DNA of 64,000 nucleotides from Brevibacterium album DSM 18261 (GTDB lineage: Bacteria > Actinomycetota > Actinomycetes > Actinomycetales > Brevibacteriaceae): positions 1 through 64,000 of the forward strand of contig NZ_AUFJ01000013.1 of NCBI RefSeq assembly GCF_000426445.1. The letters run 5' to 3'. The notes beneath the pieces are model-generated. The model ran no database searches. It saw only the letters and a list, made by a program, of their open reading frames with translations, and was not told where the DNA came from. The translations under genes and the position numbers were made by a program. Positions 25,501-33,010 of the stretch are shown here, in pieces (positions within the stretch are counted from its first letter, which is position 1; every line of letters begins with the position of its first letter).

Positions 25501-27258
25501 TCAGCCGGGTGCGCCGGCGCGGACGTCCTCCGCCGGCAGCTCCCGCTCCAGCAGGCGGCGTCCGGCAGGATAGGTCGCGAGCACGCCGGGGAGGCGGCCT
25601 CGGCGTCCCGAGAGGTACGTGGCGAGGATGCGCCCGCCGCCCCGTGCCTGCGTGTCTGCCCCGGCCTCGGGCGCCTCGGCCTCGATCGCCCCTGCCTCGG
25701 CAGCCCGGGTCTCGGCCGCCCCGCGCCTGTGCGCCGCGACCCGTCTCAGCGTCTGCGCAGCGACGGCGTGCGGGGAGTCGAAGAGCCTGATCTCGCGGCC
25801 CAGCGCCTCGTGCAGCGCCTGCTCGATGCGGGGAGCCACGAGCCCGTAGTGCGTGCACCCGAGGACCACCGAGGCGGCCTCGTCCGGTGTCTGCGCGGCG
25901 GCCTCGGCGACGGCGGCGGTGATCCGCTCCTGGTCACCTGACTCGATCGCCCGGGCCAGGCCGACGGCCGCGACCTGCGCGACTTCCAGTCCGCCGGCGA
26001 AGGCCTCGATGAGGCGGCGCTGGTACTCGCTGCCGGTGGTCGCGGTGGTGGCCCACACCGCGAAAGGCGCGTCGAGCGCCGCGGCGGTCTTGATCGCGGG
26101 GACCGTGCCGATGACGGGGATCGCGGGTTCGAAGACGCTGCGGAGGTGGTCGAGGGCGTGGACGCTCGCGGTGTTGCAGGCGACGACGAGGGCATCGGGC
26201 TCCCAGTCGGCCAGCCGGCGCGCCGAGGTCTCCGTCACCTCCCGCAGCCGGGCCGAGTCCAGTCTGCCGTAGGGCATGTTGTCCGGGTCCATCGCGAGGA
26301 CGAGCTCGGCCTCGGGCGCCTGTGCGAGGAGGGCGTCCGCGAACCCCACGAGGCCGAGACCGGAGTCGAGCAGGCCGATGCGCGGGGGCGGCTGGTCCTT
26401 GGACGTCTGCTCCCCGGGCGACTGGTCCGCGAGGGGCCGGTCCTCGCGGAGGGAGACGCCGGGCGCGCGCAGGTCCGGCCGAGGCACGGTGCGGGCGGCG
26501 GGGGATGTGGGGACAGCCCCGGAGAGTTCCGAACCGGAGGCACTCGCGCCGGAGGGGGCTGAGCCGGGCGGCGCTGAGCCAGCGGGCTCCGGGAGGCGGG
26601 AGGCCTCGGCGGTCTGAGGGGCAGTCTCGGCGGTCCGGGGCGAGGCTTCGGCGGTGGTGGGCGTGTCGGTGAGCAGTGCGGTCCTGCCTTTGCGTCGGCG
26701 GCGCTCGGCGCGCCGCAGGGGTGAGAGGAAGCGCCGGATGGCCTTGAGATGGGAGCCGGTGAGCCCGTGCGAGAACGCCGGGGCGACCATGAGGAGGCGG
26801 TCCGGGTAGTGCTCCGCGAAGTGGGCGTGGGTCCGAGGTGAGGCGAGGTCGTCGTCGACCCACACCGCCCGGCGCCGCGGATCGCCGTCGAGCCACGCGG
26901 AGACGTGGAGGGCCTTCCACCACACGTGGGGGTCGCCGGCGTAGCGGTTGTAGGAATCGTCGGGCATGGGTACGACAGCGTGGGTCTCGCGGAACCCCAG
27001 CGCGGGTTCGAGCTCCTCGGTGCAGCGGTGCGACCACGTGGAGAGCCAGACGAGATCGGCGGCGTGCGTGCGGAGGAGGCGCTCGAGCGCGCGGACGACG
27101 GCCGGCCGATAGTGGAGGCGGAACCGCCAGGCGCGCGCGGTGCGGCGCCGCTCCCGGTAGTAGCGCAGGCCCCGGACAGGGTATGAGTTGAGGACGCCGT
27201 CCACGTCGAGGAACACCGTCGCGTGGCGGTCGAGCTCCCTGTCCTCTGCCTCGTCCAC
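25501..27258 (-). CDS. Fusion of a HAD-like domain and glutamate racemase
   Basis: A 585-residue two-domain protein. Residues 12-175 form a HAD-like domain with FLDVDGVLN (Asp18, Asp20), STWSHR and WVDDD. A Pro/Ala/Ser-rich linker spans about 191-290. Residues 292-550 are an Asp/Glu racemase with DSG (298-300), catalytic Cys361 (ACNTAS) and Cys468 (GCTHYG), as in MurI, which supplies D-glutamate for peptidoglycan. The HAD part resembles small secondary-structure HADs of unknown role. The start is uncertain: GTG at 27258 has GGAGG only one base before it and may be leaderless. No other murI is in the window. Confidence 0.8.
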   Translation of the reverse strand: MDEAEDRELDRHATVFLDVDGVLNSYPVRGLRYYRERRRTARAWRFRLHYRPAVVRALERLLRTHAADLVWLSTWSHRCTEELEPALGFRETHAVVPMPDDSYNRYAGDPHVWWKALHVSAWLDGDPRRRAVWVDDDLASPRTHAHFAEHYPDRLLMVAPAFSHGLTGSHLKAIRRFLSPLRRAERRRRKGRTALLTDTPTTAEASPRTAETAPQTAEASRLPEPAGSAPPGSAPSGASASGSELSGAVPTSPAARTVPRPDLRAPGVSLREDRPLADQSPGEQTSKDQPPPRIGLLDSGLGLVGFADALLAQAPEAELVLAMDPDNMPYGRLDSARLREVTETSARRLADWEPDALVVACNTASVHALDHLRSVFEPAIPVIGTVPAIKTAAALDAPFAVWATTATTGSEYQRRLIEAFAGGLEVAQVAAVGLARAIESGDQERITAAVAEAAAQTPDEAASVVLGCTHYGLVAPRIEQALHEALGREIRLFDSPHAVAAQTLRRVAAHRRGAAETRAAEAGAIEAEAPEAGADTQARGGGRILATYLSGRRGRLPGVLATYPAGRRLLERELPAEDVRAGAPG

Positions 27259-27327
27259 GCCTCCAGAGTAGCGATCCCGTCTCGGGGAGGGCTCAACAAG
27301 ACCGTGCGAACGTGACAGACTGACCGC

Positions 27328-28788
27328 ATGAGTGACCTGACTCACCTCTCCGCCCTCGACGCCCTCTCCGCCTACCGCGCGTGCGAGCTCTCGCCCGTCG
27401 ATCACCTCGACGCGCTGCTTGCGCGAATCGAGGCGGCTGATTCCGCCGAGGAGGGAGCCGGGCCCATCAACGCGATGGTCGACGTGTTCGCCGATGAGGC
27501 GCGGCACGCGGCCGCGGAGGCCGAGCGCGCCTATGCGCGCGCCGACGGGGACGCGGATTCGCTCGCGGAGCTCCCGGCGGCCCTCGGCCTGCCGGTCCTC
27601 GTGAAGGAGCAGCACGATGTGCGGGGGAGGTCGGCCACGCGCGGCTCCCGGGCGCTGGCGGGCAGCTCCGCCGGTGCGGACCATCCCATCGTCGCCCGGC
27701 TGCGGGCGGCCGGAGCCGTGCTCTTCGGCAGGACCACCACGCCGGAGCTGTCCTGTGCCACTTTCACCCAGACGGCGACCTGGGGCGTGACGCGCAATCC
27801 CTTCAACCGGGCCTTCACCCCGGGCGGGTCCTCAGGAGGTTCGGCCGCTGCCGTGGCGGCGGGCTACGCGCCGCTGGCCACAGCCTCGGACATCGCCGGA
27901 TCCACGCGCATCCCCGCCGCATTCTGCGGCCTCGTCGGCTTCAAGACCCCCTACGGGCGCACGCCCGCGGTGCCCCCGCTCAACCTCGACTCCTACCGCG
28001 GCGACCACATGCTGGCCCGCACCGTGGGCGATTCCGCGTTCGCGACCGCCCTCATCGCCGGCCTCCACCCGGCCGATCATGCCACCGTCCCGCTCGATGC
28101 GGGCGAATCCCCCGTGCCGTCGAGCCTGCCGGGAGCGGACGGCGTGCACGGGCTCACGGTGGGCATCAGCCGGGATCTGGGCTGCTATGACGTGGACCCC
28201 GATGTGCTCGCAGGGTTCGATGCCGTGGTGTCCGCGCTCGCCTCGGCGGGCGCAGAGATCGTGGAGGTCGATCCGGGACTCAGCCTCGACGACATCGACA
28301 ACGCGGCGATGGTGCACTTCGGCCACCTGCTCGCGGGCAATATGCGCAGGCTGGCCGGCGGTGACCTGGGTGCGCTGGAGCCGTACGCGCAGCGGTTCGT
28401 CGAGCGCGCCGAGGAGTACGCGCGGCGGTACACGGCGGTGGACGGGCTCATGTTCGAGAACGCTGTCCAGCGGGCGCTCGCCCACGCGATGACGGGGGTG
28501 GACGTCATGCTCACGCCGACCTCGGCCGCGGCCGCGCTCGAGGCGGACAACATGTACCTCGAGGGGATCGACCGTCCGGCAGGTCGTCAGGAGCTCTACT
28601 GGCGCGCGCACATGACGCTGCCGTTCAACATCGCCAACCGCCTGCCGGTGCTCGCGGTGCCCTCCGGGGTGGGGGAGTCCGGTGTGCCCGTGGGCGTGCA
28701 GATCGTGGGCCACCCCTATGCCGATGCGAGCGTGTTCCGGGTGGGCTCCGCGCTCGAGGAGCTGCTGCCGTTCCCCTCGCTGCTCTGA
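27328..28788 (+). CDS. Amidase (amidase-signature family)
   Basis: A 486-residue Ser-Ser-Lys hydrolase. The Lys is in LPVLVKEQHDV, and the Gly/Ser-rich signature runs [15 protein letters not shown] with the nucleophile Ser in IAGSTRIPAAFCG. These are in the expected order and spacing, so it should be catalytic. It hydrolyses amide bonds of small molecules or aryl/acyl amides; the substrate is unknown. It is divergent from the racemase fusion. No ribosome-binding site precedes the ATG at 27328. Confidence 0.9.
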   Translation: MSDLTHLSALDALSAYRACELSPVDHLDALLARIEAADSAEEGAGPINAMVDVFADEARHAAAEAERAYARADGDADSLAELPAALGLPVLVKEQHDVRGRSATRGSRALAGSSAGADHPIVARLRAAGAVLFGRTTTPELSCATFTQTATWGVTRNPFNRAFTPGGSSGGSAAAVAAGYAPLATASDIAGSTRIPAAFCGLVGFKTPYGRTPAVPPLNLDSYRGDHMLARTVGDSAFATALIAGLHPADHATVPLDAGESPVPSSLPGADGVHGLTVGISRDLGCYDVDPDVLAGFDAVVSALASAGAEIVEVDPGLSLDDIDNAAMVHFGHLLAGNMRRLAGGDLGALEPYAQRFVERAEEYARRYTAVDGLMFENAVQRALAHAMTGVDVMLTPTSAAAALEADNMYLEGIDRPAGRQELYWRAHMTLPFNIANRLPVLAVPSGVGESGVPVGVQIVGHPYADASVFRVGSALEELLPFPSLL

Positions 28789-28806
28789 GGTCGGCGGTCG
28801 GCGGTG

Positions 28807-28862
28807 CACGTATGCAGTCTGTGCGCTTTGGGGCGCGACTGGGCGCAGATTCCACATACGTG
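28807..28862. terminator. 56-bp imperfect hairpin, family II
   Basis: CACGTATG at 28807-28814 pairs with CATACGTG at 28855-28862, and the inner bases pair partly. It lies between convergent stops of the amidase and thioesterase. The element at 51956-52011 has the same length and, in reverse orientation, nearly the same first 21 and last 11 bases. It probably terminates both transcripts. Confidence 0.65.
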
Positions 28863-28909
28863 AGGCCGGGAGCTTTCTGCTGAGCGGGCGTGTCAGCAGC
28901 GGTGCACAC

Positions 28910-29344
28910 TCACCCGATGCCGGCGGCGGGGTTCTCGGGGTCGAAGGAGCCGAAGCCTGAGAGGAACTCCCTGTCGGCCTCGGAGATGGGACCGGGCTTC
29001 CCGGTCTCCCGGTCGAGCACCACGAGCACATTGAGGCCGTCGAACATGAGTTCGCCGTCCTGGATGCCGCGGTTGGTGATGGTGAAGGACGTGCGGCCCA
29101 CATGGCCGATGCCGAGTTCGATCGTGAGCTCCGGGCCGTGCATGACGGGCGCGCGGTAGTTGAGTTCCACGCGGGCCACGAGCTTGGGGCGGTTGATGGC
29201 GTCGCGCTCGCGCATCGTGTTGAGCCAGTCGATGCGCGCCTGCTCGACGAGGGTGACGATCCGGGCATTGTTCACGTGCCCGAGGATGTCCTGGTCGGAC
29301 CAGCGGATCTGCGGGTGGGCGACGTATGCGGGGAACACGCTCAT
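28910..29344 (-). CDS. Acyl-CoA thioesterase, hot-dog fold (4-hydroxybenzoyl-CoA type)
   Basis: A 144-residue hot-dog thioesterase. IRWSDQDILGHVNNARIVTLVEQAR holds the catalytic Asp region typical of YbgC/4-HBT enzymes that hydrolyse acyl-CoA. VELNYRAPVMHG and the later strand pattern complete the fold. ATG at 29344 follows AGGAGG by four bases; an extension to 29386 lacks a ribosome site. It is divergent from the CoA-transferase, with a shared GAACGATTGCT element between them, so they are probably co-regulated. Confidence 0.88.
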   Translation of the reverse strand: MSVFPAYVAHPQIRWSDQDILGHVNNARIVTLVEQARIDWLNTMRERDAINRPKLVARVELNYRAPVMHGPELTIELGIGHVGRTSFTITNRGIQDGELMFDGLNVLVVLDRETGKPGPISEADREFLSGFGSFDPENPAAGIG

Positions 29345-29398
29345 GGGGCCTCCTGAGCCGGTGGACGGCAGCGGGTGTGCGGACATAGGGTCAAACTT

Positions 29399-29409
29399 AG
29401 CAATCGTTC
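29399..29409 (-). promoter_or_regulatory. Shared operator-like element between thioesterase and CoA-transferase
   Basis: GAACGATTGCT on the minus strand matches 20241-20251 exactly. The surroundings also agree (GATTGCT, then AAGT). It is placed midway between the divergent genes and so could control both. Motif sharing is directly visible; regulation is inferred. Confidence 0.45.
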
Positions 29410-29537
29410 AGCAAGCGTGGAGCGCCGGTGCCTGCCGACGCGTGAGGCACGGGATCCACCGCCGGGCAGCACCGCCGTGAGCAGCGCTGCGCTGGACGGC
29501 AGCAGTATGAATGGCCAGGCCGGACGAAGGAGTCGAG

Positions 29538-30947
29538 GTGTCCTCAGCGCACGCAGCAGATGTTCCACGGGAAACGGCGGCAGGGTCTGCGCGCCCCGCG
29601 GCCACACCGCCGAGGCCCCTCGAGGGCGTTCGCATCCTCGACCTCGGCGGGATCGGCCCCGGTCCCTTCGCGGGCATGGTGCTGGCGGACCTCGGAGCCG
29701 AGCTGATCCGCGTGCACCGGCCGCAGGAGGCGCAGGCCGCCGCCAGGGCGCAGGCGGCAGGCCAGACGGCAGCCGCGATCGGCACGGTGAGCCCCGTGCT
29801 GGACCGCGGCAAGCGCTCCCTCGTCCTCGATCTCAAGAGCGAGGCGGGCCGGGAGGTCGTCCTGCGGCTCCTGCCCTCGCTGGACGCCGTCATCGAGGGC
29901 TTCCGCCCCGGCGTGGCCGAGCGCATGGGCCTGGGACCCGCAGACCTGCTGGCGGCGCGACCGGAGCTGGTCTACGGGCGCATCACCGGCTGGGGCCAGA
30001 CGGGGCCGGATGCCTCCAAGGCCGGACACGACATGAACTACATCGCCGGTTCCGGTCTGCTCGCTCAGCTCGGCCGGGCGGGTCAGGCTCCCCAGTTCCC
30101 GGCCAATCTTGCCGGGGACTTCGGCGGCGGCGGTATGCAGCTGGCCCTCGGCATCGTCTCCGCGCTGCTGCGCGCTCGGATCAGCGGCAGGGGCTCCGTC
30201 GTGGACGCGACGATGGGCGACGGCGCGAACCTCCTCTGGGCCATGCAGTTCGGGTTCGAGGCGCAGGGCGTCTGGCAGGAGGGCAGGGGGCAGAACATGC
30301 TGGACTCCGGTGCCCCGTTCTACGACGTCTACACCACCGCGGACGGCGGGCATGTGAGCGTGGGCTGCATCGAACCGCAGTTCTTCGCGGAGTTCGTGGA
30401 GAAGCTGGGCATTGCGGATCGACTCCCGGCGATGGCCCGCAACGAGCACCGCCACCCCAAGCACTGGGCCGCTCAGCGGGCCGTCTTCACGGAGGCGCTG
30501 GGCTCGCGGACCCGCGCCGAGCTCGCAGAGCTGTTCGCGGGCTCCGATGCCTGCACCGTGGAGATCCGCTCCTGGGCCGAGGCCGAGGCCGATCCCCACA
30601 ACCGCGCCCGCGATCTCTTCTACCGCGATGAGGCGGGGGTGCGGCATCCGGCGCCGGCGCCGCGCTTCGCGGACCTGGGCGGTGCCGCGTGGGCGGGTGG
30701 AGCATCCGCGGCCAAGGGCGCCTCGGGCGCAGATGCTCCCGGTGCGGAGGCTTCGGGAACTGCGGTGACCGACGCTTCCGGTGCTGCATCTGCGGAGACC
30801 TCCGCCGAGGTGCTGGGCGGCGATGAGCCCTACGTTCGGCCCCAGCGCGCACCGGAGGTGGGCGAGCACACGGAGCAGGTGCTGACCTCGGCGGGATTCT
30901 CCGCTGAGCAGATCGCCCAGCTGCGGGAGGTCGGCGCGCTGGGGTGA
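29538..30947 (+). CDS. Class III CoA-transferase (CaiB/BaiF, alpha-methylacyl-CoA racemase-like)
   Basis: A 469-residue enzyme. The N-terminal LEGVRILDLGGIGPGPFAGMVLADLGAELIRV and DRGKRSLVLDLKS are family hallmarks. GHDMNYIAGSG and DATMGDGANLLWAMQ resemble alpha-methylacyl-CoA racemase (Mcr/AMACR), whose Asp lies in that region. A 60-residue Ala/Gly/Ser insertion precedes the conserved C-terminal GEHTEQVL motif. The GTG at 29538, five bases after AAGGAG, is preferred to the ATG at 29511. It may epimerise 2-methyl-branched acyl-CoA or transfer CoA between acids. Confidence 0.88.
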   Translation: MSSAHAADVPRETAAGSARPAATPPRPLEGVRILDLGGIGPGPFAGMVLADLGAELIRVHRPQEAQAAARAQAAGQTAAAIGTVSPVLDRGKRSLVLDLKSEAGREVVLRLLPSLDAVIEGFRPGVAERMGLGPADLLAARPELVYGRITGWGQTGPDASKAGHDMNYIAGSGLLAQLGRAGQAPQFPANLAGDFGGGGMQLALGIVSALLRARISGRGSVVDATMGDGANLLWAMQFGFEAQGVWQEGRGQNMLDSGAPFYDVYTTADGGHVSVGCIEPQFFAEFVEKLGIADRLPAMARNEHRHPKHWAAQRAVFTEALGSRTRAELAELFAGSDACTVEIRSWAEAEADPHNRARDLFYRDEAGVRHPAPAPRFADLGGAAWAGGASAAKGASGADAPGAEASGTAVTDASGAASAETSAEVLGGDEPYVRPQRAPEVGEHTEQVLTSAGFSAEQIAQLREVGALG

Positions 30948-30968
30948 GTGAGGCTGCCTCGGACTCAT

Positions 30969-31028
30969 CCACCCTTTGTGCCGTTGGACGCCCCGATACG
31001 GCGGGGCGTCCAACGGCACAAAGGGTGG
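30969..31028. terminator. Perfect 27-bp hairpin, family I
   Basis: Bases 30969-30995 and 31002-31028 are exact reverse complements around the loop ATACGG. It lies between convergent stops (30947 and 31097). It is related to 23821-23886: the core reads TTGTGCCGTTGGACGCCCCG here, and each difference is matched on the opposite arm. Confidence 0.8.
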
Positions 31029-31096
31029 GAGCGGTTCCGTTCACCGGTGTCGGGCGCGAAGCGGGCGTCGCCCCGGGGGGCGTCAGGAGCGAGCTC

Positions 31097-31666
31097 TCAG
31101 GCCAGCGTGCCGCCCTTGGCCGCGATCTCCTCGAGCGCTGCCTGCGAGGAGGCCGGTGCGACGCCGGCCACGAGTTCTGTGAGCACCCGGACCTCCGCCA
31201 CCTGGTCGAGGGCGTCGAGCGCGGAGGCGCGGACGCAGTGGTCGGTGGCGATGCCGACGATGTCGAGACGGGTGATGTCGTGGCCGGTGAGGAGCTGGGC
31301 GAGGGAGCTGCCGTCATCGGCGACGCCCTCGAACGCCGAATAGCCGTGGGCGCCCTGCCCCTTGCGGATGTGGTGGGTCACGGCGGTGGTGTCGAATTCG
31401 GGGTCGTAGTCCGCACCGGGCGTGCCCGCGACGCAGTGGACCGGCCAGTTGTCCGTGTAATCGGGTTCCCCCGCCGCGAAGTGGCCGCCGTTGTCGCTGT
31501 TCGGGTCGTGCCAATCGCGGGAGGCGATGACGAGCGCGTAGTCCTGCGCGTGAGCTGCCAGGTGAAGTGAGATCGCGGCGGCCGTGGCGTCGCCGCCGTC
31601 CACGCCCAGGGCTCCGCCCTCGGTGAAGTCGTTCTGCACGTCGACGATGAGCAGTGCTGCAGTCAT
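31097..31666 (-). CDS. pncA: Nicotinamidase
   Basis: A 189-residue cysteine hydrolase that converts nicotinamide to nicotinate in NAD salvage. The catalytic triad is Asp9 (LIVDVQNDF), Lys102 (IRKGQG) and Cys144 (ATDHCVRAS). Metal ligands Asp51 and His53 are in SRDWHDP. Length and order match PncA. The ATG at 31666 is the only sensible start. It is a single gene, convergent with the CoA-transferase. Confidence 0.92.
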   Translation of the reverse strand: MTAALLIVDVQNDFTEGGALGVDGGDATAAAISLHLAAHAQDYALVIASRDWHDPNSDNGGHFAAGEPDYTDNWPVHCVAGTPGADYDPEFDTTAVTHHIRKGQGAHGYSAFEGVADDGSSLAQLLTGHDITRLDIVGIATDHCVRASALDALDQVAEVRVLTELVAGVAPASSQAALEEIAAKGGTLA

Positions 31667-31823
31667 GCTTCGAGTGTAGTGGGCGGGGGAACAGCCGAGG
31701 CGGGAGTGAAGCGCCGGGGGAGGCGGAGGCCGGTGCGGGTGCGCAGAGCTGAGGGAGCGCCTCGTCGTGGGTGGGGGCGCCTTCCAGGTGTGAAGGCGGG
31801 CGTTGCTGGGGAGGGCGCGCGGA

Positions 31824-32615
31824 TCAGTCCCCGAGGGTGAGCGCCGCCAGGAGCTCGGCGCCGCCGTGGAGCACGTTGAGGTCGATGTAGCGCTCCCGGC
31901 CGTCGTAGCCGTCGAGTCGGTCGCGGTGCGAGTACTGCCAGAGGGTCCAGTTGCGTCCGTCGGAGAGGCGGGGAGGGAGGGTGATGGAGCGGAACCAGAT
32001 GGGGTGATCCGGGTAGAGGTCCGCGATGTAGAGGTCGTAGGCCTCGCGTGTGAGGTAGAGCAGGGGCGGGGCGCCGTAGTGCTCCTCGAGACGGCTGAGG
32101 AGGGGGTCGAGAATGCCGTGGACCTCCTCGGCGGTGGGCGGGTCGTCGAAGTGGTCCCCGTAGAACTCGAGGTCCACCGTGGGCACGAGGGTGCCGGGCT
32201 CTGCCGGGACCGTGTCGATGACGTTCTGCGCCTGGGTCTCACCGGGGCTCTCGAAGCTCATGAAGTGATAGGCGCCCACCGCGATGTCCTGGGAGCGGGC
32301 GCCGGCCCAGTTCGCCGCGAACTGGGCATCGACGTGAGAGGAGCCCTCGGTCGCCTTGAGGAAGGCGAAGGCGATCGTGTCATCGCGGCCCTGGACGGGT
32401 GTGCGCGTGAGCACGTCCCAGTCGATGCGCCCCTGGTGGGCAGAGACGTCCACGCCCACGGCGGAATCCTGGGGCACGAACCAGCGATTGGGCCAGACGA
32501 CGCCCGTGAACACGAGCGCACCCAGGACGCACAGCAGCGTGAGCGCGGCGGTGGCACCCGCACCCGTGCGGATCAGGCGGGCGCGCAGGGGGCGGCGCGA
32601 GGGAGTTCCGGTCAT
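31824..32615 (-). CDS. Glycoside hydrolase family 25 lysozyme (muramidase)
   Basis: A 263-residue protein. An N-terminal membrane or signal segment spans about 18-40. The GH25 barrel follows with the catalytic-site residues Asp56 (GVDVSAHQGRIDW) and Asp148/Glu150 (VPTVDLEFYG). LKATEGSSHVD and VGAYHFMSF are conserved strands. It should cleave the beta-1,4 bond of peptidoglycan outside the membrane. ATG at 32615 follows GGAAGGG. It may serve in wall remodelling or competition. Confidence 0.88.
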   Translation of the reverse strand: MTGTPSRRPLRARLIRTGAGATAALTLLCVLGALVFTGVVWPNRWFVPQDSAVGVDVSAHQGRIDWDVLTRTPVQGRDDTIAFAFLKATEGSSHVDAQFAANWAGARSQDIAVGAYHFMSFESPGETQAQNVIDTVPAEPGTLVPTVDLEFYGDHFDDPPTAEEVHGILDPLLSRLEEHYGAPPLLYLTREAYDLYIADLYPDHPIWFRSITLPPRLSDGRNWTLWQYSHRDRLDGYDGRERYIDLNVLHGGAELLAALTLGD

Positions 32616-32883
32616 GGGCGGGCCCTTCCATCTCGTCCTCCGGCGCTCCGGAGGAAGTTCCATCTTCGCGAGAGAGCCTGAGTGTGTCCTGGGCCGGGCC
32701 GGGATTGGGGCTGGACCGGACGCGGATGCGGTTCACCGCGCAGTGTGCGTGACGCCAGTGCCGACGGTGCGCTGAGTGGTGTCTGCGGCGTTCGATGGTG
32801 AATGGCGGTGCATGCATGGTCAGCGGCGGCATCCGGTGGTGGGCGCCCGGGCATCGCGGAGAGTCCGCCCGCCTTGCTCCTTA

Positions 32884-32903
32884 TCGAACGATCACCGTAG
32901 CCT
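32884..32903 (+). promoter_or_regulatory. CGAACGAT element and promoter region of the acyl-CoA ligase
   Basis: The 395-base gap 32616-33010 between the divergent lysozyme and ligase genes holds no further gene that I can support. TCGAACGATCACCG (32884-32897) resembles the GAACGATTGCT elements at 20241 and 29399. A -10-like TAGCCT follows at 32898-32903. It is weaker than the other two copies. Confidence 0.35.
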
Positions 32904-33010
32904 GGGGCACAGCGCCGCGGCGCGAACAGCTCCTCTGCCGTCAGCCACCACGGCGATGCGTGGCAGGGGAGGTCAGGAGTGCCGCAGAGAGGCGGCGGAA
33001 GGGCGGAGAC

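Noticed and set aside
31667-31823. Gap between pncA and the lysozyme gene
   Set aside because: I looked for a small gene, hairpin or operator and found none that stands out.
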